In this document: positions 24,513 to 32,757 of the stretch, piece after piece
How positions within the stretch are numbered: position 1 is the first letter of the stretch
Layout: every line of letters starts with the position of its first letter
Notes under the pieces: model-generated
The model's input: only the letters and a program-made list of their open reading frames with translations
Told to the model about the DNA's origin: nothing
Database searches by the model: none
Assembly: GCF_963676475.1 (NCBI RefSeq)
Contig: NZ_OY781106.1
Location: forward strand, 186,001-250,000
From: an uncultured Celeribacter sp.
Lineage (GTDB): Bacteria > Pseudomonadota > Alphaproteobacteria > Rhodobacterales > Rhodobacteraceae
Length of the DNA: 64,000 nt
Direction: 5' to 3'
Program-made: the position numbers and the translations under genes

Positions 24513-25940
24513 ATGGATTTCGGATTTACGACGGCGGCCTATGTGGTCGCGGCGGTTCTCTTCATCCTCTCCCTGGGCGGTTTGTCGGGGCAGGAAAGCG
24601 CGAAACGCGCGGTGTGGTACGGCATTGCCGGCATGGCTTTGGCGGTCTTCGCAACGCTCATCGGGCCGGGGGCGGGGCTTTGGCTCCTGTCGCTCATCCT
24701 GATCGCGGCGGGCGGTATCATCGGCTGGTATGTGGCCAATAAGGTCGAGATGACCGAGATGCCGCAGTTGGTCGCGGCGATGCACTCGCTCGTCGGTCTG
24801 GCGGCCGTTTTTGTCGGCTTCAACGCGCATTTCGTGATGCATCATGTGGCGGGTCTGCATGGTGGTGAAGAGCTTGGGACGTTCGCAGCACTTGTGGCGC
24901 ATAAGTCGCCGGTTGAGTTGAACATTCTCAAGGTCGAGCTGTTCCTCGGCATCTTCATCGGGGCGGTGACCTTCACCGGTTCCGTGATCGCCTATGGCAA
25001 ACTCGCGGGCAAGGTCTCCTCGGCGGCGAAAAAGCTTCCGGGCGGGCATATGCTCAACGCGGGTGCGGCTGCGCTCTCGCTGCTCTGTCTGATCTGGTAC
25101 TTCAACACCGGCGGGCTGTTCCCGGTCATCCTGATGACGCTGGCGGCCCTCTTCATCGGCTACCATCTGATCATGGGCATCGGCGGCGCTGACATGCCGG
25201 TCGTGGTCTCCATGCTCAACTCCTACTCGGGCTGGGCTGCTGCTGCGATTGGTTTCTCGCTGTCCAACGATCTCCTGATCGTGGTCGGTGCGCTGGTCGG
25301 CTCCTCGGGTGCGATCCTCTCCTACATCATGTGTAAGGCGATGAACCGCAGCTTTGTCTCCGTGATCTTGGGCGGCTTCGGCGGCACAGCAGGTCCGGCG
25401 ATGGAGGTCGAGGGCGAACAAGTGGCGATCGACGCCGACGGCGTGGCCAATGCTTTGAACGAAGCTGATAGCGTGATCATCGTGCCGGGCTACGGCATGG
25501 CGGTGGCGCAGGCGCAGGGTGCCGTGTCCGAGCTGACCAACAAGCTGCGCGCCAAGGGCAAGAACGTCCGCTTCGCCATCCACCCGGTCGCAGGCCGCCT
25601 GCCGGGGCACATGAACGTGCTCCTGGCCGAAGCCAAGGTGCCCTACGACATCGTGATGGAAATGGACGAGATCAACGACGACTTCCCGGACACTGACGTG
25701 GTGATCGTGATCGGTTCGAACGACATCGTGAACCCCGCCGCGCAAGAAGACCCGAACTCCCCCATCGCGGGCATGCCGGTCCTCGAGGTGTGGAAGGCGA
25801 AACAGGTGTTCGTGTCGAAACGCGGTCAGGGCACCGGGTATTCGGGCATCGAAAACCCGCTGTTCTACAAAGAAAACACGCGCATGTTCTATGGCGATGC
25901 GAAGGCGTCCATGAACGCCCTGTTGCCGAAGATCGACTGA
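24513..25940 (+). CDS. pntB: NAD(P) transhydrogenase subunit beta
   Basis: The 475-aa partner of PntA has about nine membrane helices (domain II, with the conserved NSYSGWAAAAIGF and SSGAILSYIMCKAMNRS) and the NADP-binding domain III (PGYGMAVAQAQ, HPVAGRLPGHMNVLLAEA, VIGSNDIVNPAA, KRGQGTGYSGIENPLF). It starts 13 bases after pntA with AAGGAG upstream, so the two form an operon ended by a terminator at 25967. Confidence 0.96.
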   Translation: MDFGFTTAAYVVAAVLFILSLGGLSGQESAKRAVWYGIAGMALAVFATLIGPGAGLWLLSLILIAAGGIIGWYVANKVEMTEMPQLVAAMHSLVGLAAVFVGFNAHFVMHHVAGLHGGEELGTFAALVAHKSPVELNILKVELFLGIFIGAVTFTGSVIAYGKLAGKVSSAAKKLPGGHMLNAGAAALSLLCLIWYFNTGGLFPVILMTLAALFIGYHLIMGIGGADMPVVVSMLNSYSGWAAAAIGFSLSNDLLIVVGALVGSSGAILSYIMCKAMNRSFVSVILGGFGGTAGPAMEVEGEQVAIDADGVANALNEADSVIIVPGYGMAVAQAQGAVSELTNKLRAKGKNVRFAIHPVAGRLPGHMNVLLAEAKVPYDIVMEMDEINDDFPDTDVVIVIGSNDIVNPAAQEDPNSPIAGMPVLEVWKAKQVFVSKRGQGTGYSGIENPLFYKENTRMFYGDAKASMNALLPKID

Positions 25941-25966
25941 TCTTCATTGCAGGATCACTACTCAGG

Positions 25967-25993
25967 AAGGGCGGTCTTCGGGCCGCCCTTTTT
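25967..25993 (+). terminator. Terminator downstream of pntAB
   Basis: AAGGGCGG (25967-25974) pairs with CCGCCCTT (25983-25990) around an 8-base loop, followed by TTT. It lies 26 bases after the pntB stop. Confidence 0.85.
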
Positions 25994-26092
25994 GTGTACT
26001 TTCGGCTGCCATGAAGATGCACAGGCGGGATGCGCCGAGACTGCTTTCCATTTGATCTTTTGAGCGGCATGGTGACGTCACAGGAGACGAAT

Positions 26093-27280
26093 ATGCAGCA
26101 CACCCGCCCCGAAGACATCCAGAGCGATCTGGCTTTCATCGAAAAAATGACAGCCATGCGTCACGACATCCATGCCCATCCGGAGACCGCTTTTGAAGAG
26201 GTGCGGACCTCCGCCATCGTTGCGGCGTATCTCGAAGGGCTGGGGATTGCGGTGCATCGCGGGCTTGGCAAGACCGGCGTGGTGGGGACGCTGAAAGGCA
26301 CGCGTCCGGGGCAGAAAACCATCGCGCTGCGCGCCGATATGGATGCGCTTCATATCACCGAGGAGACGGGCGTGCCCTATAGTTCGACCGTACCCGGCAA
26401 GATGCATGCCTGCGGTCATGATGGCCACACCACGATGCTTTTGGGCGCGGCAGAAAAGCTGGCCACCAACCCGGATTTTGCGGGCACCGTACATTTCGTG
26501 TTCCAACCCGCCGAAGAGGGCGGCGGCGGGGCCGATGCGATGATTAAAGACGGTTTGTTCGAACTGTTCCCCACGGATGCGATTTACGGTGTGCACAATG
26601 GACCCATGGACCCTCTGGGGCTTTTGACGACACGTGTTGGACCTTATACCTCTGCCTCGGACGATTGGGAGATTGTGTTCGAAGGCACCGGGGGCCACGG
26701 TGCCTCGCCCGAAAAAGCCACCGATCCGACGGTGGCCGCCGGGCAATTCATGGCGACGCTTGGCAATGTCGTCTCGCGTCACGTTGCGCTCACGGATTGG
26801 GCCGTGGTCTCCATCGGTCATGTCGCAGGCGGCGAGCGCGAAAGTGCTAATATTATTCCGGCCAAAGTCATGGTCGCAGGCACGGCGCGCAGCTATGCGC
26901 CCGAGGTGCGTGACACGTTGGAACGCGAGATCACGCGGCTGGCCGAGGGCTGTGCCATGGCGGGTGGCGTGGAGGCTCATGTTTCCTATGAACGGGGCTA
27001 TCCTCCGCTGTTGAACACTGCGAATGAGGTTGCCGTCACGGGCCGCGCGCATATCGCCGCCGTGAGCGAGGCCCTGACTGTGACGGAGGCGCCCGCCATC
27101 GGCGCCAGCGAGGATTTCGCCTATTACCTCGAAAAAATCCCCGGGGCCTATGTCTCAATCGGCAATGGCGATGGGCCGGGATCGGCTTTTGTCCACACGC
27201 CGAAATTCAATTTCAACGACGATCTGATCCCGATTGGTGTGGCGTTCTGGATGAATGTCGTGGCCGAAGAATTGGGCTAA
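26093..27280 (+). CDS. M20 family amidohydrolase (first of two in the window)
   Basis: A 395-aa dinuclear metallo-amidohydrolase of the hippurate/IAA-amino-acid hydrolase type, which cleaves N-acyl amino acids. Metal and catalytic motifs: HDIHAHPETAFEE, ALRADMDAL, MHACGHDGHTTMLLGAA, FQPAEEGGGGADAMI, the dimerisation-domain GGHGASPEKATDP, and GASEDFAYYLEKIPGAY. ATG 26093 is preceded by CAGGAGA. It is paralogous to the hydrolase at 36852, which sits with a peptide ABC importer; this copy stands alone after the pntB terminator. Confidence 0.9.
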   Translation: MQHTRPEDIQSDLAFIEKMTAMRHDIHAHPETAFEEVRTSAIVAAYLEGLGIAVHRGLGKTGVVGTLKGTRPGQKTIALRADMDALHITEETGVPYSSTVPGKMHACGHDGHTTMLLGAAEKLATNPDFAGTVHFVFQPAEEGGGGADAMIKDGLFELFPTDAIYGVHNGPMDPLGLLTTRVGPYTSASDDWEIVFEGTGGHGASPEKATDPTVAAGQFMATLGNVVSRHVALTDWAVVSIGHVAGGERESANIIPAKVMVAGTARSYAPEVRDTLEREITRLAEGCAMAGGVEAHVSYERGYPPLLNTANEVAVTGRAHIAAVSEALTVTEAPAIGASEDFAYYLEKIPGAYVSIGNGDGPGSAFVHTPKFNFNDDLIPIGVAFWMNVVAEELG

Positions 27281-27286
27281 TGCGGG

Positions 27287-27958
27287 TCAGTCGTCCGTGT
27301 CATCGGTCTTGTGCCGCTCAGCCAGACAGATGCCGACCGTCTGACAGGCCTTTTCCAACTCACAGTCGGAGAGATGACGCGCCTGCTCAAAATGGGCCCC
27401 GGCCACGGCGGCAAAAGACAGGCTGACCCGGCGCATATTGGCGCCGGCGAAATCCGCGGCAGAGAGGTCGGCTGATTTGAAATCCGCGCCCTTGAGATTG
27501 GCGTCTTCGAAACTGGCTCCGGTGAGTTGTGCCCCTTCGAAATCCACGCCACGCAGGTCGGCCTCTTCGAAACTGAAACCGCGCAGATCGAGCCCCTTGA
27601 GCTCTGCACCACGCAGATCCTGATTTTCGAGATCGGGCCGGGTGATCGTAAGCGCGTCGAGATCGGAGAGAAACTGCAACACCCGTGCGGCTCTCGGGCC
27701 GGTCACCTGGGTCATCACCGCGCCGGTTTGGGCGCGGGCAATGGCATGCGTGCCGGGATCGTTCAAATCCATTTGGGAAATGCGATCCAGATAGGTCTGA
27801 AAGGCGGCCCCTTCGGCACGCAGGGAGGCGAGCTCCAGTTGCACAAGCCCTAACAACAGCGAGCCGAAACCGAGATAGGCAGGGATCGTGAGGATGCCCA
27901 TCCAGTCCCAAAGCGTGCGCCCCTCGAACCCCGTCCAGGCGGTTTGCGCCAGAGCCAC
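27287..27958 (-). CDS. Pentapeptide repeat protein, 5' end disrupted by a frameshift
   Basis: The 223-aa frame contains about twelve A(D/N)LxG-type pentapeptide repeats (LENQDLRGAELKGLDLRG through ADFAGANMRRV), which fold as a right-handed beta helix, preceded by a membrane segment (LTIPAYLGFGSLLLGLV). The start MALAQTAW is suspect: 20 bases upstream in the next frame lies a membrane-anchor start (see 27938-28023). One missing base in CCGCC-TGG near 27937 would fuse them as KPPWTGFEGRTLWDW, the usual form of this family. As it stands the protein lacks its N-terminal anchor unless restarted. Function unknown. Confidence 0.7.
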   Translation of the reverse strand: MALAQTAWTGFEGRTLWDWMGILTIPAYLGFGSLLLGLVQLELASLRAEGAAFQTYLDRISQMDLNDPGTHAIARAQTGAVMTQVTGPRAARVLQFLSDLDALTITRPDLENQDLRGAELKGLDLRGFSFEEADLRGVDFEGAQLTGASFEDANLKGADFKSADLSAADFAGANMRRVSLSFAAVAGAHFEQARHLSDCELEKACQTVGICLAERHKTDDTDD

Positions 27959-28023
27959 AGGGCCATGAGCGTGAGGACAAGCGCGCTGACAGCGCCGAAC
28001 AGACTATAGAGGATTGTGACCAT
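27938..28023 (-). pseudogene. Displaced N-terminal fragment of the pentapeptide repeat gene
   Basis: ATG 28023 begins MVTILYSLFGAVSALVLTLM followed by ALWLWRKPPG, a transmembrane anchor plus basic stop-transfer. The frame then runs into unrelated Arg/Gly-rich sequence, whereas the neighbouring frame continues with WTGFEGRTLWDW. A one-base deletion at about 27937/27938 explains both. It could be a real inactivating mutation or a base-call error. Confidence 0.6.
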
Positions 28024-28170
28024 GGATCTTTCGCTTGGTTTTTCCCAGTTTGGGGCTTTGGCTCTGATGGGACAGGGAAAAATCCGCATTTGGGGCTTTA
28101 AAAGGGGCATCTGCGACGAAAGTATACCATGGCATTCCGTTAAGCCTTTGAAATAGAATGCAAATATTAT

Positions 28171-28200
28171 TTGCTTTGAAGGGCGCGCGCAGGCTATAGG
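28171..28200 (+). promoter_or_regulatory. Candidate sigma-70 promoter for the DUF3422 gene
   Basis: TTGCTT (28171-28176) and TATAGG (28195-28200) are spaced by 18 bases, with the -10 box 30 bases upstream of ATG 28230. The surrounding gap is unusually AT-rich. It is a pattern match only. Confidence 0.4.
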
Positions 28201-28229
28201 CGTAAAACAACGCTGAATAAGAGACGCAT

Positions 28230-29516
28230 ATGGCCCCTTTGCAAGACCACCCGCGCCGCTATGAGCTGGCCAATGAACTGCACGCCCGGCCTTTCCCGGA
28301 GGTGAGCACCAATGCGCGCGCCGCCTATCTGGCGATCCGGGCTTCGGGCGATGCGGCGCGGCGCGACCGCGATCTGGACCGGGCGCATCTTTTGGCGCTT
28401 TTGGACCGCTATGGGGCCGCCCATCCGGCACCGGGGGCAACGCATTACATCGGGCCTTTGGGCAAATATCGTCTGAAATGGGAAAGCCACACGGAATTCG
28501 TGACCTATACGATTTTCGCCGATGGCGTGGCGGACCGGGCCTTTGACAAAGGCACCTTCGATCTCTTCCCGGAAGACTGGCTGAATGACGCGCCAGGGCA
28601 GCGGATCACCTCCGCGCTCATCCGGGTGGAAACCGTGGAAACGGAGGCCCAAATTGTCGAGCGGATCGACAGCTGGTTCGAGCGCGAAAGCCTCGCCGTG
28701 GCCCATGTTCTCGATGGGGCACTGACGGTGGCGGGAGATTTTCGCATCGATGAGGCCGGGCATATGCGCTTTGCGATTTTCCCGGAACCCGATTGCGGTC
28801 GACGCCGGATCGGGCGGGTGCTGCAGCGGCTTTGCGAGATCGAGACCTATAAGGCGATGTCGATGCTGGGCCTCGTGCAGGCGCGCAAAGTGGTGCGGGA
28901 GCTTGCGGATATTGAACAGGAACTGGCGGAACTGATGGCGACGCTGACCTCGAAACAGGATGTCTCCGCAGAGGAGCTTTTGGACGATGTTTTAGGGCTT
29001 TCGACCCGGATCGAGGGCATCGTGACGCGGACGAATTTCCGCTTTGGCGCGACCGGGGCCTATGAGGCGATTGTGCACCAGCGGATCGAAGTGCTGCGCG
29101 AAAGCCGCTTCATGGCGCGGCAGCTTTTCGGCGAGTTCATGATGCGGCGTTATGACCCTGCGATGCGCACCGTTCAGGCGGCCAAGACGCAGGTCGAAAG
29201 CCTCGCGGAACGCACGGCGCGGGCGGCGAACCTGTTGCGCACCAAGGTCGATGTCGGGCGTCAGGCGCAGAACCAATCTCTGTTGGAGAGTATGAACAAA
29301 CGTGCCGATCTACAACTGCGCTTGCAGGAGACGGTCGAGGGGCTGTCGGTGGTGGCGATCAGCTATTACGCCGTGAGCCTCGTGGGCTATCTGGTCTACC
29401 CATTCCTCGAACCGTTGCACCTGTCGAAAGGGCTGGCGCTGGCGCTGGTCACGCCGCTGGTTGTGCTTGCGGTCTGGCTTGGCCTGCGGCGGATAAAGAA
29501 GCACCATCTCGGATGA
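28230..29516 (+). CDS. DUF3422 family membrane protein
   Basis: A 428-aa protein found mainly in proteobacteria, here recognised by the start DHPRRYELANELHARPFPE and the PEDWL and SRFMARQLFGEFMMRRYDPAMRT segments. Residues 220-370 are mostly helical, probably coiled coil (LADIEQELAELMATL, QSLLESMNKRADLQLRLQETVEGLS), and two membrane helices end the chain (VAISYYAVSLVGYLVY and LALALVTPLVVLAVWLGL) before a basic tail. That layout is reminiscent of RMD1/DUF155-type inner-membrane proteins with a large cytoplasmic domain. Function unknown. Its 3' end overlaps the convergent YeeE gene by 68 bases. Confidence 0.85.
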   Translation: MAPLQDHPRRYELANELHARPFPEVSTNARAAYLAIRASGDAARRDRDLDRAHLLALLDRYGAAHPAPGATHYIGPLGKYRLKWESHTEFVTYTIFADGVADRAFDKGTFDLFPEDWLNDAPGQRITSALIRVETVETEAQIVERIDSWFERESLAVAHVLDGALTVAGDFRIDEAGHMRFAIFPEPDCGRRRIGRVLQRLCEIETYKAMSMLGLVQARKVVRELADIEQELAELMATLTSKQDVSAEELLDDVLGLSTRIEGIVTRTNFRFGATGAYEAIVHQRIEVLRESRFMARQLFGEFMMRRYDPAMRTVQAAKTQVESLAERTARAANLLRTKVDVGRQAQNQSLLESMNKRADLQLRLQETVEGLSVVAISYYAVSLVGYLVYPFLEPLHLSKGLALALVTPLVVLAVWLGLRRIKKHHLG

Positions 29517-30513
29517 GCCGGGCGGCGATCACGCCCCCCAGAGCAATCGAGACAAGGGCAAGGATGGCGGCCAGAGACAGGCTCGGGACGCCCGCAAGGC
29601 CCGCACCCACGGTGCAGCCGCCAGCCAACACGCCGCCCATACCCATCAAGGCCGCTCCGGCCATGTAACGCCCGGTTTGACGGGGGCTCTCGAAACTCTG
29701 CCACCGGAAGCGGTCAGACAACAGCGACGAGACGAGAGCCCCCAAAATGACACCACCGATAAGGCCGGTGCCAAATCCCGCAGGGATAGAAGACGCCGCG
29801 ACGGACCAGAACAGGGTCTCGGCGGCGGGGGAGGTAAACGACAGGCTTTCCATCGCGATCGGGTCGAATTCGTCGAAGAGGACAAAACCCGTGCCGATCC
29901 ATGCGGCGGGCACCAGAAGGCCGATCAAGGCGCCGAGGACGAGATCGCGTTTGGAGGTGGCGAGACGCCACGCGGCGATGGCCGCAGCCCCGACGATGAG
30001 CAAAGTCCAGATCAGCGCAGAGCCGGGCAGGGCGGCCGTGTCCAGCGACAGCGTAACGCCGCCCAGAGTGGTGCGCAGCGGGGCCAGCACGCCTTTGAGT
30101 GTGGCATGGGCCACGACGGCGAAGACCACGAGCACGAGGGCCGCACGCAGGTTGCCGGAACCGGACAGAACGGTGAGACGCGAGACGCAGCCCCGGGTCA
30201 AAACCATGCCGACGCCGAACATCACCCCGCCGATCAGGATTGCAAGCCACGGCAGATCGGGCGTCAGGAACCGGTGATTCGCAAAGGAAATCAGGCCTTG
30301 CGCGACGGCGAGTTGCGTGCCGAGCACGGCGGTGGCGAGACCTGCGAGCCACACGCCCGCCGCGGCGCCACGTTCGCCCTTTGCCCCAGCGACAGAGCGA
30401 CGGAAACAAAAGCGCGACACTTCGGCCAGTGCGCCGAAAAGCACACCGATCACAAGGCCAAGGATCACCGCCGCTTGGCGCGGGGACAGGTCCAGTCCGA
30501 GAGATTCATACAT
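29449..30513 (-). CDS. YeeE/YedE family (thiosulfate/sulfur transport) membrane protein
   Basis: A 354-aa inner-membrane protein with about nine to ten helices and the two family signature loops, GGVMFGVGMVLTRGCVSRL in the first half and GMGGVLAGGCTVGAGLAG in the second, each with the conserved Cys used in thiosulfate relay in YeeE. ATG 30513 is preceded by GGAAGGA; an upstream extension of 91 residues is low-complexity and rejected. No TusA-like or sulfurtransferase partner is adjacent, so the substrate (thiosulfate or another sulfur species) is inferred. A short inverted repeat GAGGAA-N5-TTCCTC at 30554-30570 lies in its upstream region. Confidence 0.88.
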   Translation of the reverse strand: MYESLGLDLSPRQAAVILGLVIGVLFGALAEVSRFCFRRSVAGAKGERGAAAGVWLAGLATAVLGTQLAVAQGLISFANHRFLTPDLPWLAILIGGVMFGVGMVLTRGCVSRLTVLSGSGNLRAALVLVVFAVVAHATLKGVLAPLRTTLGGVTLSLDTAALPGSALIWTLLIVGAAAIAAWRLATSKRDLVLGALIGLLVPAAWIGTGFVLFDEFDPIAMESLSFTSPAAETLFWSVAASSIPAGFGTGLIGGVILGALVSSLLSDRFRWQSFESPRQTGRYMAGAALMGMGGVLAGGCTVGAGLAGVPSLSLAAILALVSIALGGVIAARLIRDGASLSAAGQARPQAQPAA

Positions 30514-30702
30514 GTCGCGTCCTTCCATATGTGCGGGCCACAATTGGCTGCGAGAGGAAATTTGTTCCTCATATGCGTGAAAAGAGATGCGTGGCAAACT
30601 TATAGGGTTGCTGTTGCGACGTAGGTATTGGGAAAATGTTCCGATCCTGTCGGTAGGGCGAAACAGGTGTTCGCGCGCTTTGACAAAGCATGGAACCAAA
30701 GA

Positions 30703-30733
30703 AAAACGCGCCGGGGGAGCGGCGCGCTTTTTG
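30703..30733 (-). terminator. Terminator downstream of the peptide ABC permease operon
   Basis: CGCGCCG (30708-30714) pairs with CGGCGCG (30721-30727) around GGGGAG, flanked by AAAAA and TTTTT. On the minus strand it lies 22 bases after the stop of the permease gene at 30755. Confidence 0.85.
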
Positions 30734-30754
30734 TTTTTATTTGGCTGTTCCGGC

Positions 30755-31669
30755 TCACCGCCCGCGAATACGCGGATCGAGCGCATCGCGCAGCCCGTCG
30801 CCGATGTAGTTCACGGCCAGCACCGTCAAGGAAATCGCCAGACCGGGCCAGATGACGCGTTCGGGGTACTGCTGGATGAAATCCTTCGAATCATAGAGCA
30901 GGCGGCCCCAGGTCGGATAATCCGGTGGGAAGCCGAGGCCCAGAAACGACAGCGCGGACTCTGTGATGATCGCATTGGCGATGCCCAAAGTGGCCGAGAC
31001 CATGATCGGCGACATGATGTTCGGAAGGATATGGCGCGAGACGATCCGGTTCGACGGCGTGCCGATGGAGCGGGCGGCCAGCACATATTCGCGTTCCTTG
31101 AGCGCCAAAACGTCACCGCGCACGATCCGGGCGGTCTGCATCCAACTGGTGATGCCGATGACGAAAACGATCAGGATGAAAATCCCGGTCTCAAGGCCAA
31201 AGACCGACCGCAAAGGGTCGCGGAACAGCATGATGATCACCAGAAGAAGCGGCAAAAGCGGCAGGGCGAGAAACAGATCGGTGAGGCGCATCAAGATGCC
31301 GTCGAGTTTCTTCCAATAGCCCGCCAGGACGCCCACGAAGGTGCCCAAAACCAAGGACAGGAACATGGCGGTGAGGCCGACGGAGATCGAGACCTGTCCG
31401 CCTTGCAACATCCGCGCAAGCACATCGCGGCCCAACTGGTCGGCGCCAAACGGATGCGCCAGCGACGGGCCTTGGTTGCGGGCACGGATGTCGATGTGGC
31501 TGGGGTCGATGGTCCAAATGAACGGGCCGAGATAGACGGCCAGCACGATGAAGACGAAAAAGATCAGCCCGGCCATGGCACCCTTGTGGGTCTTGAACTG
31601 GTCCCAGACGTCCCACCACTGGTTGCGGGGTTTCTCATCGGGGGCAGGGATGGTCGCTGTGTCAGTCAT
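30755..31669 (-). CDS. Peptide ABC transporter permease, DppC/OppC type
   Basis: A 304-aa inner-membrane permease of the peptide/nickel (family 5-linked) ABC importers. It has the OppC-type N-terminal domain with a first helix near residue 30, HPFGADQLGRDVLARMLQGGQVSISVG, five further helices, and the cytoplasmic EAA-type loop (LKEREYVLAARSIG, then RHILPNIMSPIMVSATLGIANAI). It follows the DppB-type gene by 12 bases and ends the minus-strand operon. Confidence 0.9.
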   Translation of the reverse strand: MTDTATIPAPDEKPRNQWWDVWDQFKTHKGAMAGLIFFVFIVLAVYLGPFIWTIDPSHIDIRARNQGPSLAHPFGADQLGRDVLARMLQGGQVSISVGLTAMFLSLVLGTFVGVLAGYWKKLDGILMRLTDLFLALPLLPLLLVIIMLFRDPLRSVFGLETGIFILIVFVIGITSWMQTARIVRGDVLALKEREYVLAARSIGTPSNRIVSRHILPNIMSPIMVSATLGIANAIITESALSFLGLGFPPDYPTWGRLLYDSKDFIQQYPERVIWPGLAISLTVLAVNYIGDGLRDALDPRIRGR

Positions 31670-31681
31670 GGTCAGCTTCCT

Positions 31682-32689
31682 TTAATCGTAGCGGATGCGC
31701 GGATCGAGCATGCCGTAGATGATGTCCGCAATGAGGTTGAAGAGCACGATGAGCACCGCGAAGATAAAGGTCAGCGTCTGCACCATCGGCGCGTCAGAGG
31801 CGTAGATCGCGGTGATTAGCATCTGACCGAGACCGTTCACTTGGAACACCTGCTCGGTGATGATGGCGCCGCCAAAGATGTTTGGCACACCCAAGGCAAT
31901 CACGGTCACCACAGGGATCATCGAGTTGCGCAGCACATGCATGAGGACCACGACACGCTCGGACAGGCCTTTGGCCCGCGCGGTGCGGACGTAATCCTGA
32001 TTGAGATTGTCGAGCATCGAGGCGCGCATGAAGCGGCTGACTTGGGCCGCGTTATAGAGCGTCAGGACAAACACCGGCATCGCCATCTGGCGCACTTGGA
32101 ACCAGAATGAGGGCCAATCGGTGATCCTATGCGTGGTGTCGTAGATCGACGGGAACCAACCGAGGGTCACGGAGAAGACGACAATCAACAGCACGCCGGA
32201 GAAAAACGTCGGGATGGAGAAGCCCACCATGGACACAAAGGTGCCGAGCTGGTCGAACCAGCTGTACTGACGATAGGCGGAGATGATGCCGATTGGTACG
32301 GCGATCAGCGTCGCGAAAATGTAGGACAGGCCCACGACCCAAAGCGTCTGCGGCATGCGTTCGGCGACGACGGACATCACCGGCGAGCGGGATTGGAAGG
32401 AGATAATCCGTTGTTTCCCCTCGGCAAAATTAGTGCCGAAGATATGGTCAAAGGCAACCTGAGGTTCGACGACGAAGAACTGATAGAGCCAGTTCAGAAA
32501 CCGGATGTGGACGGGTTCGCCAAGGCCCAGAGCCTCGCGCATTTTCTCTTTCACCTCGGGCGGCACGGTGAGCGGGATCGAGGCCATCGGATCGCCGGGG
32601 GCCAGATCGAGCAGCAGGAAGATCACCAGCGAGATGAACAGCAGCGTCGGCACGGCGAGAACCAGGCGACGGATCGTGAAATGAAGCAT
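31682..32689 (-). CDS. Peptide ABC transporter permease, DppB/OppB type
   Basis: A 335-aa permease starting MLHFTIRRLVLAVPTLLFIS, the usual OppB first helix, with the conserved LGLGEPVHIRFLNWL segment and the EAA loop DYVRTARAKGLSERVVVLMHVLRNSMIPVVT followed by GGAIITEQVFQVNGLGQM. It probably pairs with the DppC-type permease to form the membrane channel. It lies 68 bases downstream of the binding-protein gene, with a GC hairpin in between. Confidence 0.92.
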   Translation of the reverse strand: MLHFTIRRLVLAVPTLLFISLVIFLLLDLAPGDPMASIPLTVPPEVKEKMREALGLGEPVHIRFLNWLYQFFVVEPQVAFDHIFGTNFAEGKQRIISFQSRSPVMSVVAERMPQTLWVVGLSYIFATLIAVPIGIISAYRQYSWFDQLGTFVSMVGFSIPTFFSGVLLIVVFSVTLGWFPSIYDTTHRITDWPSFWFQVRQMAMPVFVLTLYNAAQVSRFMRASMLDNLNQDYVRTARAKGLSERVVVLMHVLRNSMIPVVTVIALGVPNIFGGAIITEQVFQVNGLGQMLITAIYASDAPMVQTLTFIFAVLIVLFNLIADIIYGMLDPRIRYD

Positions 32690-32722
32690 GAAGGCTGCCT
32701 TGCGGTCTTATGTCATTGAAGC

Positions 32723-32747
32723 GGGCGCCCCGGAAACCGGAGCGCCC
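32723..32747 (-). promoter_or_regulatory. Intergenic hairpin between binding-protein and permease genes
   Basis: An 11-bp stem with one mismatch (32723-32733 with 32737-32747) and a 3-base loop, with no T-tract. In peptide importer operons such a structure often protects the abundant binding-protein mRNA or attenuates read-through to the permeases; that role here is inference. Confidence 0.55.
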
Positions 32748-32757
32748 CCACAAGAGA

